From Micromonospora avicenniae (GTDB taxonomy: Bacteria; Actinomycetota; Actinomycetes; Mycobacteriales; Micromonosporaceae), in NCBI RefSeq assembly GCF_900156065.1, contig NZ_FTNF01000002.1, positions 248,001 through 312,000 of the forward strand: a DNA stretch of 64,000 nt. Reading direction: 5' to 3'. Numbering within the stretch: the stretch's first letter is position 1; each line of letters opens with the position of its first letter. Of the stretch, positions 18,750 to 27,132 are shown one piece after another. The notes beneath the pieces are model-generated. The model saw only the letters and a list, made by a program, of their open reading frames with translations. It did not search any database and had not been told where the DNA came from. Position numbers and translations under genes: made by a program.

Positions 18750-19379
18750 ATGCCCCGGTACGCCCGGGCCGAGCGCGACGCGCTGGCCGATCTGATGCTG
18801 ACCGTGGGGCCGGACGCGCCCACCGTGAACGAGGGCTGGTCGACCCGCGATCTGGCCGCGCACCTGGTCGTGCGGGAACGCCGGCCGGACGCCGCCGGCG
18901 GCATCATGCTCCCGCCGCTGCGCGACCACGGTGAACGGGTCCGCCGACGCGTCGCCGCGCGCCCCTTCGCCGAGCTGGTGGCCCAGGTGCGCCGGCCGCC
19001 GATCTGGAGTCCGGTCAGCAATCCGCTCACCGACGAGCTGGCCAACACGATGGAGTTCTTCATCCACCACGAGGACGTGCGGCGGGGCGGCGCGGACTGG
19101 TCGCCTCGCGACCTTCCCGCCGGGTTGCGGTCCGCGCTGTGGCGGCGGGCCGGCCCGCTGGCCCGGCTGGCGCTGCGCCGGTTTCCGGCGGAGGTCTACG
19201 TGCAGGCGCCCGGTCACGGGCAACTCTCGGTCGGGCGGGGCGGCGAGCAGCTGCGGCTGGTCGCGGCGCCCGGCGAACTCACGCTGTTCCTTTCCGGACG
19301 GCAACGGGTGGCCCGGGTGCAGTTGGACGGCCCGAGAGAGTTGGTCCAGCGGCTTCGCGGCGCCGACCTGGGGATATGA
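18750..19379 (+). CDS. TIGR03085-like DinB/mycothiol-dependent-type metal-binding protein
   Basis: 209 residues starting MPRYARAERDALADLM. The N-terminal helical part, EGWSTRDLAAHLVVRERRPDAA, matches the maleylpyruvate isomerase N-terminal/DinB fold seen in actinobacterial mycothiol-dependent enzymes; a second conserved block is LANTMEFFIHHEDVRRG. The His residues of these blocks (HLV, HHED) are the likely metal ligands. Substrate unknown; isomerase or transferase activity would be a guess. The start is supported by the -10 box 6 bases upstream. It stands alone between the ABC exporter and the terpene synthase. Confidence 0.82.
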   Translation: MPRYARAERDALADLMLTVGPDAPTVNEGWSTRDLAAHLVVRERRPDAAGGIMLPPLRDHGERVRRRVAARPFAELVAQVRRPPIWSPVSNPLTDELANTMEFFIHHEDVRRGGADWSPRDLPAGLRSALWRRAGPLARLALRRFPAEVYVQAPGHGQLSVGRGGEQLRLVAAPGELTLFLSGRQRVARVQLDGPRELVQRLRGADLGI

Positions 19380-19503
19380 CTGACTGCACATAATCGGTCA
19401 CTCACCGACCGTCCCGCGATGTGCACCCAACGAACCGAACCGATCTCTGCTCCCGTACGCTTTCCCGCGTCGTTCGCTCCGCAACAGCGCGACTGGGGGC
19501 ACC

Positions 19504-20445
19504 ATGCGGACCTTCGCGGTCTCGGCGCTGCGGGAACCCCCCTTCCCCGCACGACGCCATGACACCACCGATCGGCTGGCGGGGGAGAGCACAGCCTGGG
19601 CGCTGAGCTTCGGGCTAATCGATTCCGGACATCGGTTGAGCCGGCTGCGCCGGGCCGACGCGGCCGGGCTGGCCGGGCGGGCGGCCCCCGACGGGCCGGT
19701 CGACGAGGTCCGCCTGCTGACCGACCTGATCTCCTGGCTGTTCGTCATGGACGACGCCTGCGACGAGGACGGCCTCGGCACCGCACCCACCCGGCTCGCA
19801 CCGGTCGTGGCGGACCTGCTCGACGTGCTCGACCGGCACGGCGACGGCCCGGGGAGGCCGGACGACGGCCCGCTCGGCGCCGCGCTGCACGACCTCTGCC
19901 GCCGGGTACGCGCCCGCGGACGCTCGGCCCTGCTGCTGCGCTTCGTGAGCCGGGTACGGGACTACCTGCTCGCGCTGCTGTGGGAAGCGAGCAACCGGGA
20001 GCACGGGCGGGCCCCCGGGGTGGCCGAGTACGTACAGATGCGCCGGCACACCGGCGGCGTGCACCCCAGCTTCGCGCTGACCGACCTCGCCCTGGCCGGC
20101 CTGCCCGGCGCCACGGCGAGAACCGAGCCGACGCTGCTCGCCCTCGACACACTCGCGGCGGACCTGGTCTGCTGGTGCAACGACGTCTTCTCCTACTCGA
20201 AGGAACGCACCGCCCCGGACGGGCACAACCTGGTGACGGTGATCGCCCGCGAGTCCGGCCACGACGAGATTGCGGCACTGAGGGTGGCGGCGGAGCGATT
20301 CAACGAGGCGCTGTCGGCGTACCTGACGGCGGAGGCGAAGCTCCTCGCGGAGGGCGACCCCACGGTCCACCCGGTGCTCGCCGCCCGGCGCAACTGGATC
20401 CGGGCCACCTACGACTGGTCGCTCGTCGCCGCGCGGTACGCCTGA
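19504..20445 (+). CDS. class I terpene synthase
   Basis: 313 residues. The metal-binding motif is DDACDE (83-88), the second is NDVFSYSKE with N226, S230 and E234, and the diphosphate sensor region is MRRHTGG (179-185). The C-terminal RY pair closes the active site in bacterial terpene cyclases. It should cyclise a prenyl diphosphate, most likely farnesyl or geranylgeranyl diphosphate, with Mg2+. No prenyltransferase or P450 is adjacent; the next gene is an acyl-CoA ligase with its own upstream region. The ATG follows GGGGGCACC. Product cannot be predicted. Confidence 0.9.
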   Translation: MRTFAVSALREPPFPARRHDTTDRLAGESTAWALSFGLIDSGHRLSRLRRADAAGLAGRAAPDGPVDEVRLLTDLISWLFVMDDACDEDGLGTAPTRLAPVVADLLDVLDRHGDGPGRPDDGPLGAALHDLCRRVRARGRSALLLRFVSRVRDYLLALLWEASNREHGRAPGVAEYVQMRRHTGGVHPSFALTDLALAGLPGATARTEPTLLALDTLAADLVCWCNDVFSYSKERTAPDGHNLVTVIARESGHDEIAALRVAAERFNEALSAYLTAEAKLLAEGDPTVHPVLAARRNWIRATYDWSLVAARYA

Positions 20446-20477
20446 ACGGCCGCTCCGCCTGCCCTCTCGGACGATCA

Positions 20478-20493
20478 CCGGGGGTAGCCCCGG
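20478..20493 (+). terminator. short hairpin after the terpene synthase
   Basis: CCGGGG-gtag-CCCCGG begins 33 bases after the terpene synthase stop. The 6-bp GC stem is a weak terminator candidate. Confidence 0.35.
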
Positions 20494-20531
20494 CCGGGGT
20501 GCCGCGCATACCCTTCGGTAACCACCATGAC

Positions 20532-20545
20532 GTGACGATCGTCAC
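20532..20545. promoter_or_regulatory. 14-bp palindrome upstream of the acyl-CoA ligase
   Basis: GTGACGATCGTCAC is a perfect palindrome ending 25 bases before the ATG of the acyl-CoA ligase. Its position suits an operator in the 5' untranslated region; the regulator is unknown. Confidence 0.45.
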
Positions 20546-20570
20546 GCCACACCCCGAAGGCGGCACAGCG

Positions 20571-22397
20571 ATGGCTCTCGATGTACCGTACCGTTCCATC
20601 CCTGACATGTTCCTCAAGCGCGTGGCGGCGACCCCCGACCGTCAGGCCTTCGCCCACCCCGCCGCCGACGACTCCGGCCCCGTCTGGCTGACCTGGTCCC
20701 AGATGGGGCGGCGCGCCAAGGCGATCGCCGCCGGGCTGCACGGCCTCGGCGTGGGCTTGGAGAACCCGGTGGCGATCCTGGCCAACACCCGGATCGAGTG
20801 GGTGCTGGCGGACTTCGGGATCATGTGTGCCGGCGGCGCGACGACGACGGTCTATCCCACCACCGAGCCGGAGGACGCGATCCACATCGTCGCCGACTCG
20901 GGCTCGCGGGTGCTCTTCGCGGAGAACCCGGCGCAGGCCGCCAAGATCGCCGGCGCCGACCTGCCCGCGCTGACCCACGTGGTGCTCTTCGACGGCACGC
21001 CGGACCCGGCCGCCGCCCTCCCTCAGCTCACCCTCGCCGATCTGGAGGAGCGCGGCGAACGAGCCCTCGCCGCCGAGCCGGACCTGATCGACATGATCGT
21101 CGCCGGCATCGGGCCGGACCACCTGGCCACCCTCATCTACACCTCGGGCACCACCGGTCGCCCCAAGGGCGTCGAGTTGCTGCACGGCGGCTGGTGCTGG
21201 GAGGGTGTGGCGCAGGCCCACCTGGGACTGCTGCGCGAGGACGACCTCCAGTACCTCTGGCTGCCGCTGTCGCACTCGTTCGGCAAGACCCTGCTGTGCG
21301 GCGCGACCCACGTCGGCCTGCCGACGTACGTGGACGGTCGGGTGGACAAGCTGGTCGACCTGCTCGGCGTGATCCGGCCGTCGCTCATGTGCGGCGCACC
21401 GCGCGTCTTCGAGAAGGTCTACAACAAGTCGGTGACCACCGCGCAGAGCGGCGGCGGCGCGAAGGCGAAGATCTTCGCCTGGGCGGTCGAGGTCGGCAAG
21501 CGCAAGGTCGCCCTGGAGCAGGCCGGCAGCGCGGTTCCGGCCGGGCTGAGGTTGCGCTACCGGGTGGCCGAGAAGCTGGTGTTCAGCAAGCTCCAGGCCC
21601 GACTCGGCGGGCGGATCCGCGTACTGGTCTCCGGCGCCGCGCCGCTCAGCCCGGAGATCGCCACGTTCTTCGCCGCCGCCAACCTGCCGATCTCCGAGGG
21701 CTACGGTCTGACCGAGACCAGCGCCGGCAACTTCGTCAACCCGCCGGACGGGCTGCGCATCGGCACGGTCGGCAAGGCGATGGGCGACCTGGAGTGCCGG
21801 ATCGACGCCGACGGGGAGATCCTGGTACGCGGCCGGCCGGTGATGCGCGGCTACCACAACCTGCCCGAGGAGACCGCGGCGGCGTTCACCGAGGACGGCT
21901 TCTTCCGCACCGGTGACATCGGCACGCTGGACGCCCAGGGCTACCTGCGGATCACCGACCGGAAGAAGGACCTGGTCAAGACCTCCGGCGGGAAGTACGT
22001 CGCCCCCTCTCACATCGAGGGGATGTTCAAGGCGATCTGCCCGTACACCTCGCAGGCGGTCGTGATCGGCCAGGCCCGCAACTACTGCACCATGCTGGTC
22101 ACGCTCGACCCGGACGCGATCAAGGGTTGGGCGGCCGGCACCGAGCTGGCGGGACGCGACTACGCCGAGATCGTGGCCGCACCGGAGGCGCAGGCCATGG
22201 TCGAGGAGTACGTCGCCCAGCTCAACAGCAAGCTCAACCGCTGGGAGACCATCAAGAAGGTCACCATCCTGCCGCGGGACCTGACCATCGAGGACGGCGA
22301 GATCACCCCCTCGCTGAAGATCAAGCGTCGCGGGGTGGAGACCAACTTCGCTTCCGAAATCGACAAGATGTACGCGGGTACGCTCGCCGAGCTCTGA
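20571..22397 (+). CDS. long-chain fatty acid-CoA ligase (AMP-forming)
   Basis: 608 residues of the FadD15/FAA family. The adenylate motif is LIYTSGTTGRPKGVE, with gate region LPLSHSFGKTL, GAPRVFEKVYNK, the A5 motif EGYGLTETSAGN, and the C-terminal catalytic block FRTGDIGTLDAQGYLRITDRKKDLVKTSGGKYVAP. It activates long-chain fatty acids as acyl-AMP and then acyl-CoA for membrane lipid synthesis or beta-oxidation. GAAGG lies about 12 bases before the ATG. It has its own upstream region with a palindrome and ends in a strong hairpin. Confidence 0.93.
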   Translation: MALDVPYRSIPDMFLKRVAATPDRQAFAHPAADDSGPVWLTWSQMGRRAKAIAAGLHGLGVGLENPVAILANTRIEWVLADFGIMCAGGATTTVYPTTEPEDAIHIVADSGSRVLFAENPAQAAKIAGADLPALTHVVLFDGTPDPAAALPQLTLADLEERGERALAAEPDLIDMIVAGIGPDHLATLIYTSGTTGRPKGVELLHGGWCWEGVAQAHLGLLREDDLQYLWLPLSHSFGKTLLCGATHVGLPTYVDGRVDKLVDLLGVIRPSLMCGAPRVFEKVYNKSVTTAQSGGGAKAKIFAWAVEVGKRKVALEQAGSAVPAGLRLRYRVAEKLVFSKLQARLGGRIRVLVSGAAPLSPEIATFFAAANLPISEGYGLTETSAGNFVNPPDGLRIGTVGKAMGDLECRIDADGEILVRGRPVMRGYHNLPEETAAAFTEDGFFRTGDIGTLDAQGYLRITDRKKDLVKTSGGKYVAPSHIEGMFKAICPYTSQAVVIGQARNYCTMLVTLDPDAIKGWAAGTELAGRDYAEIVAAPEAQAMVEEYVAQLNSKLNRWETIKKVTILPRDLTIEDGEITPSLKIKRRGVETNFASEIDKMYAGTLAEL

Positions 22398-22403
22398 ACC
22401 GGT

Positions 22404-22449
22404 CGCCGCCGGCCCTCCTCACCGCATCTGCGGGCGGGGGCCGGCGGCG
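22404..22449. terminator. bidirectional hairpin terminator
   Basis: A 12-bp stem, CGCCGCCGGCCC (22404-22415) with its exact complement at 22438-22449, lies between the convergent acyl-CoA ligase and MocR genes. Confidence 0.7.
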
Positions 22450-22451
22450 GT

Positions 22452-23909
22452 TCAGGCGATGACCGCCGGTTCCCGCCACTGTGGACGGGCGGCGCGATCC
22501 AGGTCGTAGCGTACTGCGGCGATCCGGCCGACCGCGTCGACGAGCTCGGCCGCCGGCAGGGTGAACGGCAGCCGGAGGAACCGCTCCAGGGTGCCGTCCA
22601 GGCCGAACCGGGGACCCGGTGCCAGCCGTACGCCGACCTCCTCCGCGGCCCGGGCCAGCGCGCTGGAGATCGGCCCGTCGAGCTCCGCCCAGAGCGTCAC
22701 CCCGCCGCGCGGCACGGTGACCCGCCAGTCCGGCAACCGCTCGGTGAGCGCGCCGAGGAGGGCGTCACGCTGGACGGTGAGCTGCGCCCGGCGTTCCGCC
22801 ACGATCGCCGGCGCCTCAGCCAGCAGGTGCACCGCCACCAGCTGGTCCAGCACCGGACTGGCCATGTCCACGCCGACGCGTGCCGCGGCCAGGCGCTGCA
22901 CCTGCGGGGCGGAGGCGCGTACCCAGCCGATCCGCAGACCACCCCAGTACGGCTTACTCATCCCGCCGATCGAGATCACGCGGGAGTGCCGGTCGAACGT
23001 CGCCACCGGAGGCGGCAGCGGCGTGCCGTCCAGCGGCAGGTCCACGAAGGACTCGTCGACCACCAGGTCGGTGCCCGCGGCGTGGGCGGCGGCCACCACC
23101 CGCTCCCGCAGGTCGGCCGCCATCAGGTGCCCGGTCGGGTTCTGGAACTCCGGGATCAGGTACGCCAGCTTCGGCCGGCCCTGCCGGATGCTGCCGAGCA
23201 GCAGGTCCGCGTCCCAGCCGGCGCCGTCCGAGGCGAGCCCGTGGGTGGCGATCCGGGCCCGGCGGGCGGCGAGCGCGGCCAGCGCGTTCGGGTAGGTGGG
23301 CGACTCGACCAGCACGCCGGCGCCGGGCGAGACGGCGAGCCGCAGCACCAGGTCGAGGGCGTGCTGGGTGCCGCTGGTGACCATGATCTGGTCGGGTGAG
23401 GTCGGCAGGCCCCGGTCGGTGTAGCCGCGGGCGACCGCCTCGCGCAGCTCGACGATCCCCGTCGGGTGGTACCCGGCCCCAGCCAGGTAGCGGGGCAGGT
23501 CCTCGGTGGCGGCCCGGGCGGCCGGCACCAGCTCCGCCGGTGCGGCCAGCGCGGCCACCCCGAGGTCGATCATGTCGACGTCGTCCTGGGGCGTCCACAG
23601 CCCGGAGCTGGTCACCCGGTGGGTGCCGGGGAGCATGGTCCAGCTGCCCGCTCCCCGCCGGCTGGCCAGGTGCCCGCTCTCCCGCAACTGCCGGTATGCC
23701 GCGGTGACGGTGGTCCGGCTGATCTTCAGCGCCTCGGCCAGTTCCCGTTCGGCGGGCAGGCGTACGCCCAGCGGCAGCCGGCCGTCGGCGAGCAGTCCGC
23801 GGACCGCCCCGGCGAGCGCGGCGTAGTCGGGGCTGCGGCGACGACCGGGTAGCGAATGCCACTGCCCGAGCAGTCGGGCCAATTGGACTCCTCGAACCTG
23901 ACTTGTCAT
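22452..23909 (-). CDS. MocR-type GntR/aminotransferase transcriptional regulator
   Basis: 485 residues. The GntR winged helix, LADGRLPLGVRLPAERELAE then ISRTTVTAAYRQLRESGHL, covers about 25-90. A fold-type I aminotransferase domain follows from about 110, with the PLP lysine in MSKPYWGGLRIGWV and the PEFQNPTG and DESFVDLPL segments. Such proteins use PLP as a sensor rather than for catalysis. It is divergent from a YczE-type membrane protein, a pairing known for the YczR subgroup of MocR regulators. The ATG at 23909 follows GGGGGAGGTGG; the longer upstream frame crosses the divergent promoter. Confidence 0.92.
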   Translation of the reverse strand: MTSQVRGVQLARLLGQWHSLPGRRRSPDYAALAGAVRGLLADGRLPLGVRLPAERELAEALKISRTTVTAAYRQLRESGHLASRRGAGSWTMLPGTHRVTSSGLWTPQDDVDMIDLGVAALAAPAELVPAARAATEDLPRYLAGAGYHPTGIVELREAVARGYTDRGLPTSPDQIMVTSGTQHALDLVLRLAVSPGAGVLVESPTYPNALAALAARRARIATHGLASDGAGWDADLLLGSIRQGRPKLAYLIPEFQNPTGHLMAADLRERVVAAAHAAGTDLVVDESFVDLPLDGTPLPPPVATFDRHSRVISIGGMSKPYWGGLRIGWVRASAPQVQRLAAARVGVDMASPVLDQLVAVHLLAEAPAIVAERRAQLTVQRDALLGALTERLPDWRVTVPRGGVTLWAELDGPISSALARAAEEVGVRLAPGPRFGLDGTLERFLRLPFTLPAAELVDAVGRIAAVRYDLDRAARPQWREPAVIA

Positions 23910-23924
23910 AGCCACCTCCCCCAG

Positions 23925-23960
23925 ATTGGCTCTATCACTCGAAGAATTGGCACCTAGGGT
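23925..23960 (+). promoter_or_regulatory. direct-repeat operator and -10 box between mocR and yczE
   Basis: ATTGGC occurs at 23925-23930 and 23946-23951, exactly 21 bp (two helical turns) apart, with a third copy at 23975-23980 inside yczE and a related ATTGG at 23882. MocR proteins typically bind direct repeats. TAGGGT (23955-23960) ends 7 bases before the yczE ATG, suggesting a leaderless transcript. Confidence 0.5.
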
Positions 23961-23967
23961 GGCATGC

Positions 23968-24621
23968 ATGGCAGCGATTGGCAATCTACGGAACCGGCCG
24001 GTCCGCCGACTGACCCAGCTCTTTCTGGGCCTGGCCCTGTACGGCATCAGCATGGCGCTGATGATCCGGTCCGGGCTGGGCCTCAACCCCTGGGACGTGT
24101 TCCACCAGGGGCTCTCCGAGCGCACCGGGCTCTCCTTCGGCACCGTGACCATCGCCGTCGGCGCGGTCGTCCTGCTGCTCTGGATCCCGCTGCGGCAACG
24201 CCCCGGCCTCGGCACCGTCAGCAACGTGGTGGTCATCGGGCTGGTCGTGGACGCGACGCTCGCGCTGCTGCCGGCGGGCGGGCCACTATGGATCCGAATT
24301 GGACTGCTGATCACCGGGATCGTGGCCAACGGCGCGGCCACCGGCCTGTACCTCGGCGCCCGCCTCGGCCCCGGCCCGCGCGACGGTCTGATGACCGGCT
24401 ACGTGGCCCGTCGGCCGAACCGCTCCATCCGGCTGGTGCGCACGGTGATCGAGATCACGGTCCTGGCCCTGGGGTTCCTTCTCGGTGGCACGGTCGGCCT
24501 CGGCACGGTGGCGTACGCGCTCGCCATCGGGCCGCTCGCCCAGCTCTTCGTACCGATGTTCGCCGTTGCGCAGCCCGGAGACGTCGGCACCGGGCGGGTG
24601 GCCACGCAGACGGCGGGATGA
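23968..24621 (+). CDS. YczE/YyaS/YitT-like integral membrane protein
   Basis: 217 residues with about five membrane segments: LTQLFLGLALYGISMALMI, FGTVTIAVGAVVLLLWIPL, VSNVVVIGLVVDATLALL, IGLLITGIVANGAATGLYLG and VIEITVLALGFLLGGTVGLG. The family block GLGLNPWDVFHQGLSERTG and the later GARLGPGPRDGLMTG are diagnostic. Function is unknown; a transport role is usually assumed. It is divergent from the MocR regulator, its probable controller. The ATG at 23968 is chosen because TAGGGT lies 7 bases upstream. Confidence 0.87.
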   Translation: MAAIGNLRNRPVRRLTQLFLGLALYGISMALMIRSGLGLNPWDVFHQGLSERTGLSFGTVTIAVGAVVLLLWIPLRQRPGLGTVSNVVVIGLVVDATLALLPAGGPLWIRIGLLITGIVANGAATGLYLGARLGPGPRDGLMTGYVARRPNRSIRLVRTVIEITVLALGFLLGGTVGLGTVAYALAIGPLAQLFVPMFAVAQPGDVGTGRVATQTAG

Positions 24622-24728
24622 GCGCCGCCGCCGGTCGGCCGCCTGCCGGCAGCAGCGTGTTCACCGGCGGGAAGCGCGGCCGACGATCAAGTGTTTCCTT
24701 CCGCGATCCGGACCGGCATCATCTCTGC

Positions 24729-25190
24729 ATGGGGGAGAACGGATGGCGCTGGAGCGACGCCTGGATCTTCGTGTCGTTGGTCATCGCGAGCGGCGCCGGT
24801 CGGCACCGCCGGTCCGCGTCCAGCCGGCGCCCCGAGGGCGTACGCCTGGCCGACGTGCTCTCCACCGCCGACCACCTGAACCGGGCGATCCCGCAACGGG
24901 GCGAGGTCGAGACGGCGGTGCGCCGGCTGCTGGGCGCCGGTCTGGTCAGCGTCAGCGACGGCTGGTTCCGGATCACCGCCGACGGTGAACGGCTCTGGCG
25001 CGGCCGGCCGAGTGCCGGGGTGGCGACCACCGTGGACACCGTGCAGGGCGTGCTGGACCGGCGGCACACGCCGGGCAGCGCCGACTGGACGCTGGACGAG
25101 GCCGACCACGCGGCGGCCGTGCAGGAGTACCTGGTGCGCTCGATCCCGAGCCCACGCCGCTCGCCCGAGGGGCACCCGGACCGCGACTGA
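24729..25190 (+). CDS. hypothetical protein, possible winged-helix fold
   Basis: 153 residues starting MGENGWRWSDAWIFVSLVIA. After a short hydrophobic start, residues 38-95 (VRLADVLSTADHLNRAIPQR...VETAVRRLLGAGLVSVSDGWFRIT) look like a small winged helix: a sensing helix, a recognition-like helix and a GWFRIT wing. The C-terminal part (TVDTVQGVLDRRHTPGSADWTLDEADHAAAVQEYL) is helical. It could be a small regulator, but no family is recognised with confidence. It stands alone between YczE and hisF. Confidence 0.6.
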   Translation: MGENGWRWSDAWIFVSLVIASGAGRHRRSASSRRPEGVRLADVLSTADHLNRAIPQRGEVETAVRRLLGAGLVSVSDGWFRITADGERLWRGRPSAGVATTVDTVQGVLDRRHTPGSADWTLDEADHAAAVQEYLVRSIPSPRRSPEGHPDRD

Positions 25191-25220
25191 GCGCTCGACC
25201 GGGGCGTCCCGGGCCGGAGG

Positions 25221-25988
25221 TCAGCGGACGGGGTGGCCGTCTCGGCGCAGCGCGTCCTTCACGTCGGCGACGGTCAGCTCACCGAAGTGGAAGACGCTCG
25301 CGGCGAGCACCGCGTCCGCGCCGGCGCCGATCGCCGGGGGGAAGTCCGCCGCCTGTCCGGCGCCACCGCTCGCCACCACCGGCACGTCCACCACGTGCCG
25401 GACCGCCCGGATCAGCTCCAGGTCGAACCCAGCCCTGGTGCCGTCGGCGTCCATCGAGTTGACCAGCAGTTCCCCGGCGCCCAACTCGGCGGCCCGGCGG
25501 GCCCAGTCGACCGCGTCGATGCCGGTGCCCCGGCGGCCGCCGTGCGTGGTCACCTCGAACCCGCTGGCGGTGGCGCCACCCGGCGCGCGGCGTACGTCCA
25601 GCGAGAGCACCAGCACCTGCCGGCCGAACCGGTCGGCGATCTCGGCGATCAACTCCGGGCGGGCGATCGCCGCGGTGTTCACCCCGACCTTGTCCGCACC
25701 GGCGCGCAGCAGGGTGTCCACGTCGGCGACGCTACGTACGCCGCCGCCGACGGTGAGCGGGATGAAGACGGATTCGGCGGTGCGCCGCACCACGTCGAGC
25801 ATGGTGCCGCGGTCGCTGCTCGACGCGGTGACGTCGAGGAAGGTCAGCTCGTCCGCGCCGGCGCGGTCGTACGCCGAGGCCAGCTCCACCGGGTCGCCGG
25901 CGTCGCGCAGATCGACGAAGTTGACTCCCTTGACCACCCGCCCGGCGTCCACATCCAGGCAGGGGATGACCCGTACCGCCACCGTCAT
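25221..25988 (-). CDS. hisF: imidazole glycerol phosphate synthase, cyclase subunit
   Basis: 255-residue barrel that uses ammonia from HisH to convert PRFAR into imidazole glycerol phosphate and AICAR. The start is [21 protein letters not shown] with catalytic Asp12; the second catalytic Asp is in [11 protein letters not shown]. Phosphate loops [12 protein letters not shown] and VASGGAGQ are present. It is separated from its partner hisH by about 7 kb of accessory genes. The ATG is chosen because a TAGGCT -10 lies 7 bases upstream; the longer frame to 26024 would cross it. Confidence 0.96.
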   Translation of the reverse strand: MTVAVRVIPCLDVDAGRVVKGVNFVDLRDAGDPVELASAYDRAGADELTFLDVTASSSDRGTMLDVVRRTAESVFIPLTVGGGVRSVADVDTLLRAGADKVGVNTAAIARPELIAEIADRFGRQVLVLSLDVRRAPGGATASGFEVTTHGGRRGTGIDAVDWARRAAELGAGELLVNSMDADGTRAGFDLELIRAVRHVVDVPVVASGGAGQAADFPPAIGAGADAVLAASVFHFGELTVADVKDALRRDGHPVR

Positions 25989-25995
25989 GCCGCCG

Positions 25996-26001
25996 AGCCT
26001 A
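25996..26001 (-). promoter_or_regulatory. -10 box for leaderless hisF
   Basis: TAGGCT on the minus strand ends 7 bases before the hisF ATG, with no ribosome site between. It gives hisF its own promoter outside the main his operon. Confidence 0.55.
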
Positions 26002-26085
26002 TCCTTCCGCACCGGGCCGGCCACGCGCCGAGCGCGTCGCGCGTGCCACCAGCGGTGTGAACCCCGCCACCGGCTGCGCCGGGAG

Positions 26086-26122
26086 GGGCCCCTTCGTCAC
26101 CGGAAACGGTGGGAAGGGGCCC
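26086..26122. terminator. strong hairpin terminator of the ohr operon
   Basis: GGGCCCCTTC (26086-26095) pairs with GAAGGGGCCC (26113-26122), and an inner CACCG-GAAA-CGGTG stem carries a stable GNRA-type tetraloop. It lies 5 bases beyond the oxidoreductase stop and upstream of the hisF promoter. Confidence 0.8.
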
Positions 26123-26127
26123 TTACC

Positions 26128-27132
26128 TCACAGGCGGACCAGCATCTTGCCGAGGTTGTCCCCGCGCAGCAGGCCGAGGAACGCCGACGGGGCGTTCTCG
26201 ACACCGTCCACGACCGTCTCGTCGTACGACACGCGCCCCTCCCGCAGCCAGCCGGCCATCTCCTGGACGAACTGGTCGCGCAGGCCCTGATGGTCGCCGG
26301 CCAGGAAGCCGCGCACGGTGAGGCGCTTGCCGATCACCTGCGCCAGGTTGCGTGGCGCGGCCGGCGGCACCTCGTCGTTGTACTGGGCGATCATGCCGCA
26401 GAGCGCCACTCGCCCGTGCGGCCGCAGCGCCGAGATCGCGGCCTCCAGATGGTCGCCGCCCACGTTGTCGAAGTAGACGTCGATCCCCTGCGGGGCGGCC
26501 ACCTTCAGCGACTCACGGATCGGGCGGTCGTGGTAGTCGAACGCCGCGTCGAAGCCGAGCGCGGTCAGCCGCTCGACCTTCGCGGCCGAGCCGGCGCTGC
26601 CGACGACCCGGGCGGCGCCCCGGAGCTTGGCGATCTGCCCGACCAGGCTGCCCACCGCGCCGGCCGCGGCGGAGACGAAGACCGTCTCCCCCGGCCGCAT
26701 CCCGGCCACCTCCAGCAGCCCGGCGTACGCCGTCAGCCCCACCATGCCGAGCACGCCGAGGTAGGCGCTCACCGGCGCCAGGTCCGGGTCGACCTTCCGG
26801 GCGGAATGCGCGTCGACCAGGGCGTACTCGCGCCAGCCGAGCCCGTGCAGCACGGTGTCGCCGGGGGCGAAGCCGTCGGCCTCGCCGGCCACCACCTCGC
26901 CGACCGCGCCGCCGTCCAGGGGCGCGTCGAGCGCGTACGGCGCGACGTACGACTTCGCGTCGTTCATCCGGCCGCGCATGTACGGGTCGACCGACATGTA
27001 CCGGTTGCGGACCAGGAGTTGCCCCGGCCCGGCCTTCGGCACCTCGGTCTCGACCAGCCGGAAGTTCTCCGCCGTCGGCCAGCCCTGTGGGCGGGACGCC
27101 AGGTGGATCTCCCGGTTCACCGTCGCGGTCAC
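26128..27132 (-). CDS. NADP-dependent zinc-independent alcohol dehydrogenase-like oxidoreductase (LTB4DH/CurA type)
   Basis: 334 residues starting VTATVNREIHLASRPQGWP, typical of the leukotriene B4 12-hydroxydehydrogenase/CurA branch of medium-chain reductases. The nucleotide fold is TVFVSAAAGAVGSLVGQIAK (about 145-165), with GIDVYFDNVGGDHLEAAI and CGMIAQYND. These enzymes reduce alpha,beta-unsaturated ketones or quinones. The GTG overlaps the ohr stop by 4 bp, so it is the third gene of the ohrR-ohr operon and probably detoxifies lipid peroxide breakdown products. Confidence 0.92.
   Translation of the reverse strand: MTATVNREIHLASRPQGWPTAENFRLVETEVPKAGPGQLLVRNRYMSVDPYMRGRMNDAKSYVAPYALDAPLDGGAVGEVVAGEADGFAPGDTVLHGLGWREYALVDAHSARKVDPDLAPVSAYLGVLGMVGLTAYAGLLEVAGMRPGETVFVSAAAGAVGSLVGQIAKLRGAARVVGSAGSAAKVERLTALGFDAAFDYHDRPIRESLKVAAPQGIDVYFDNVGGDHLEAAISALRPHGRVALCGMIAQYNDEVPPAAPRNLAQVIGKRLTVRGFLAGDHQGLRDQFVQEMAGWLREGRVSYDETVVDGVENAPSAFLGLLRGDNLGKMLVRL

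Noticed and set aside
18534..18750. Extended N-terminus of the DinB-like protein from 18588
   Set aside because: The added 54 residues are Arg/Pro-rich and cross the promoter of the ABC operon and the TACCAT box; MPRYARAERDALADL is the natural start.
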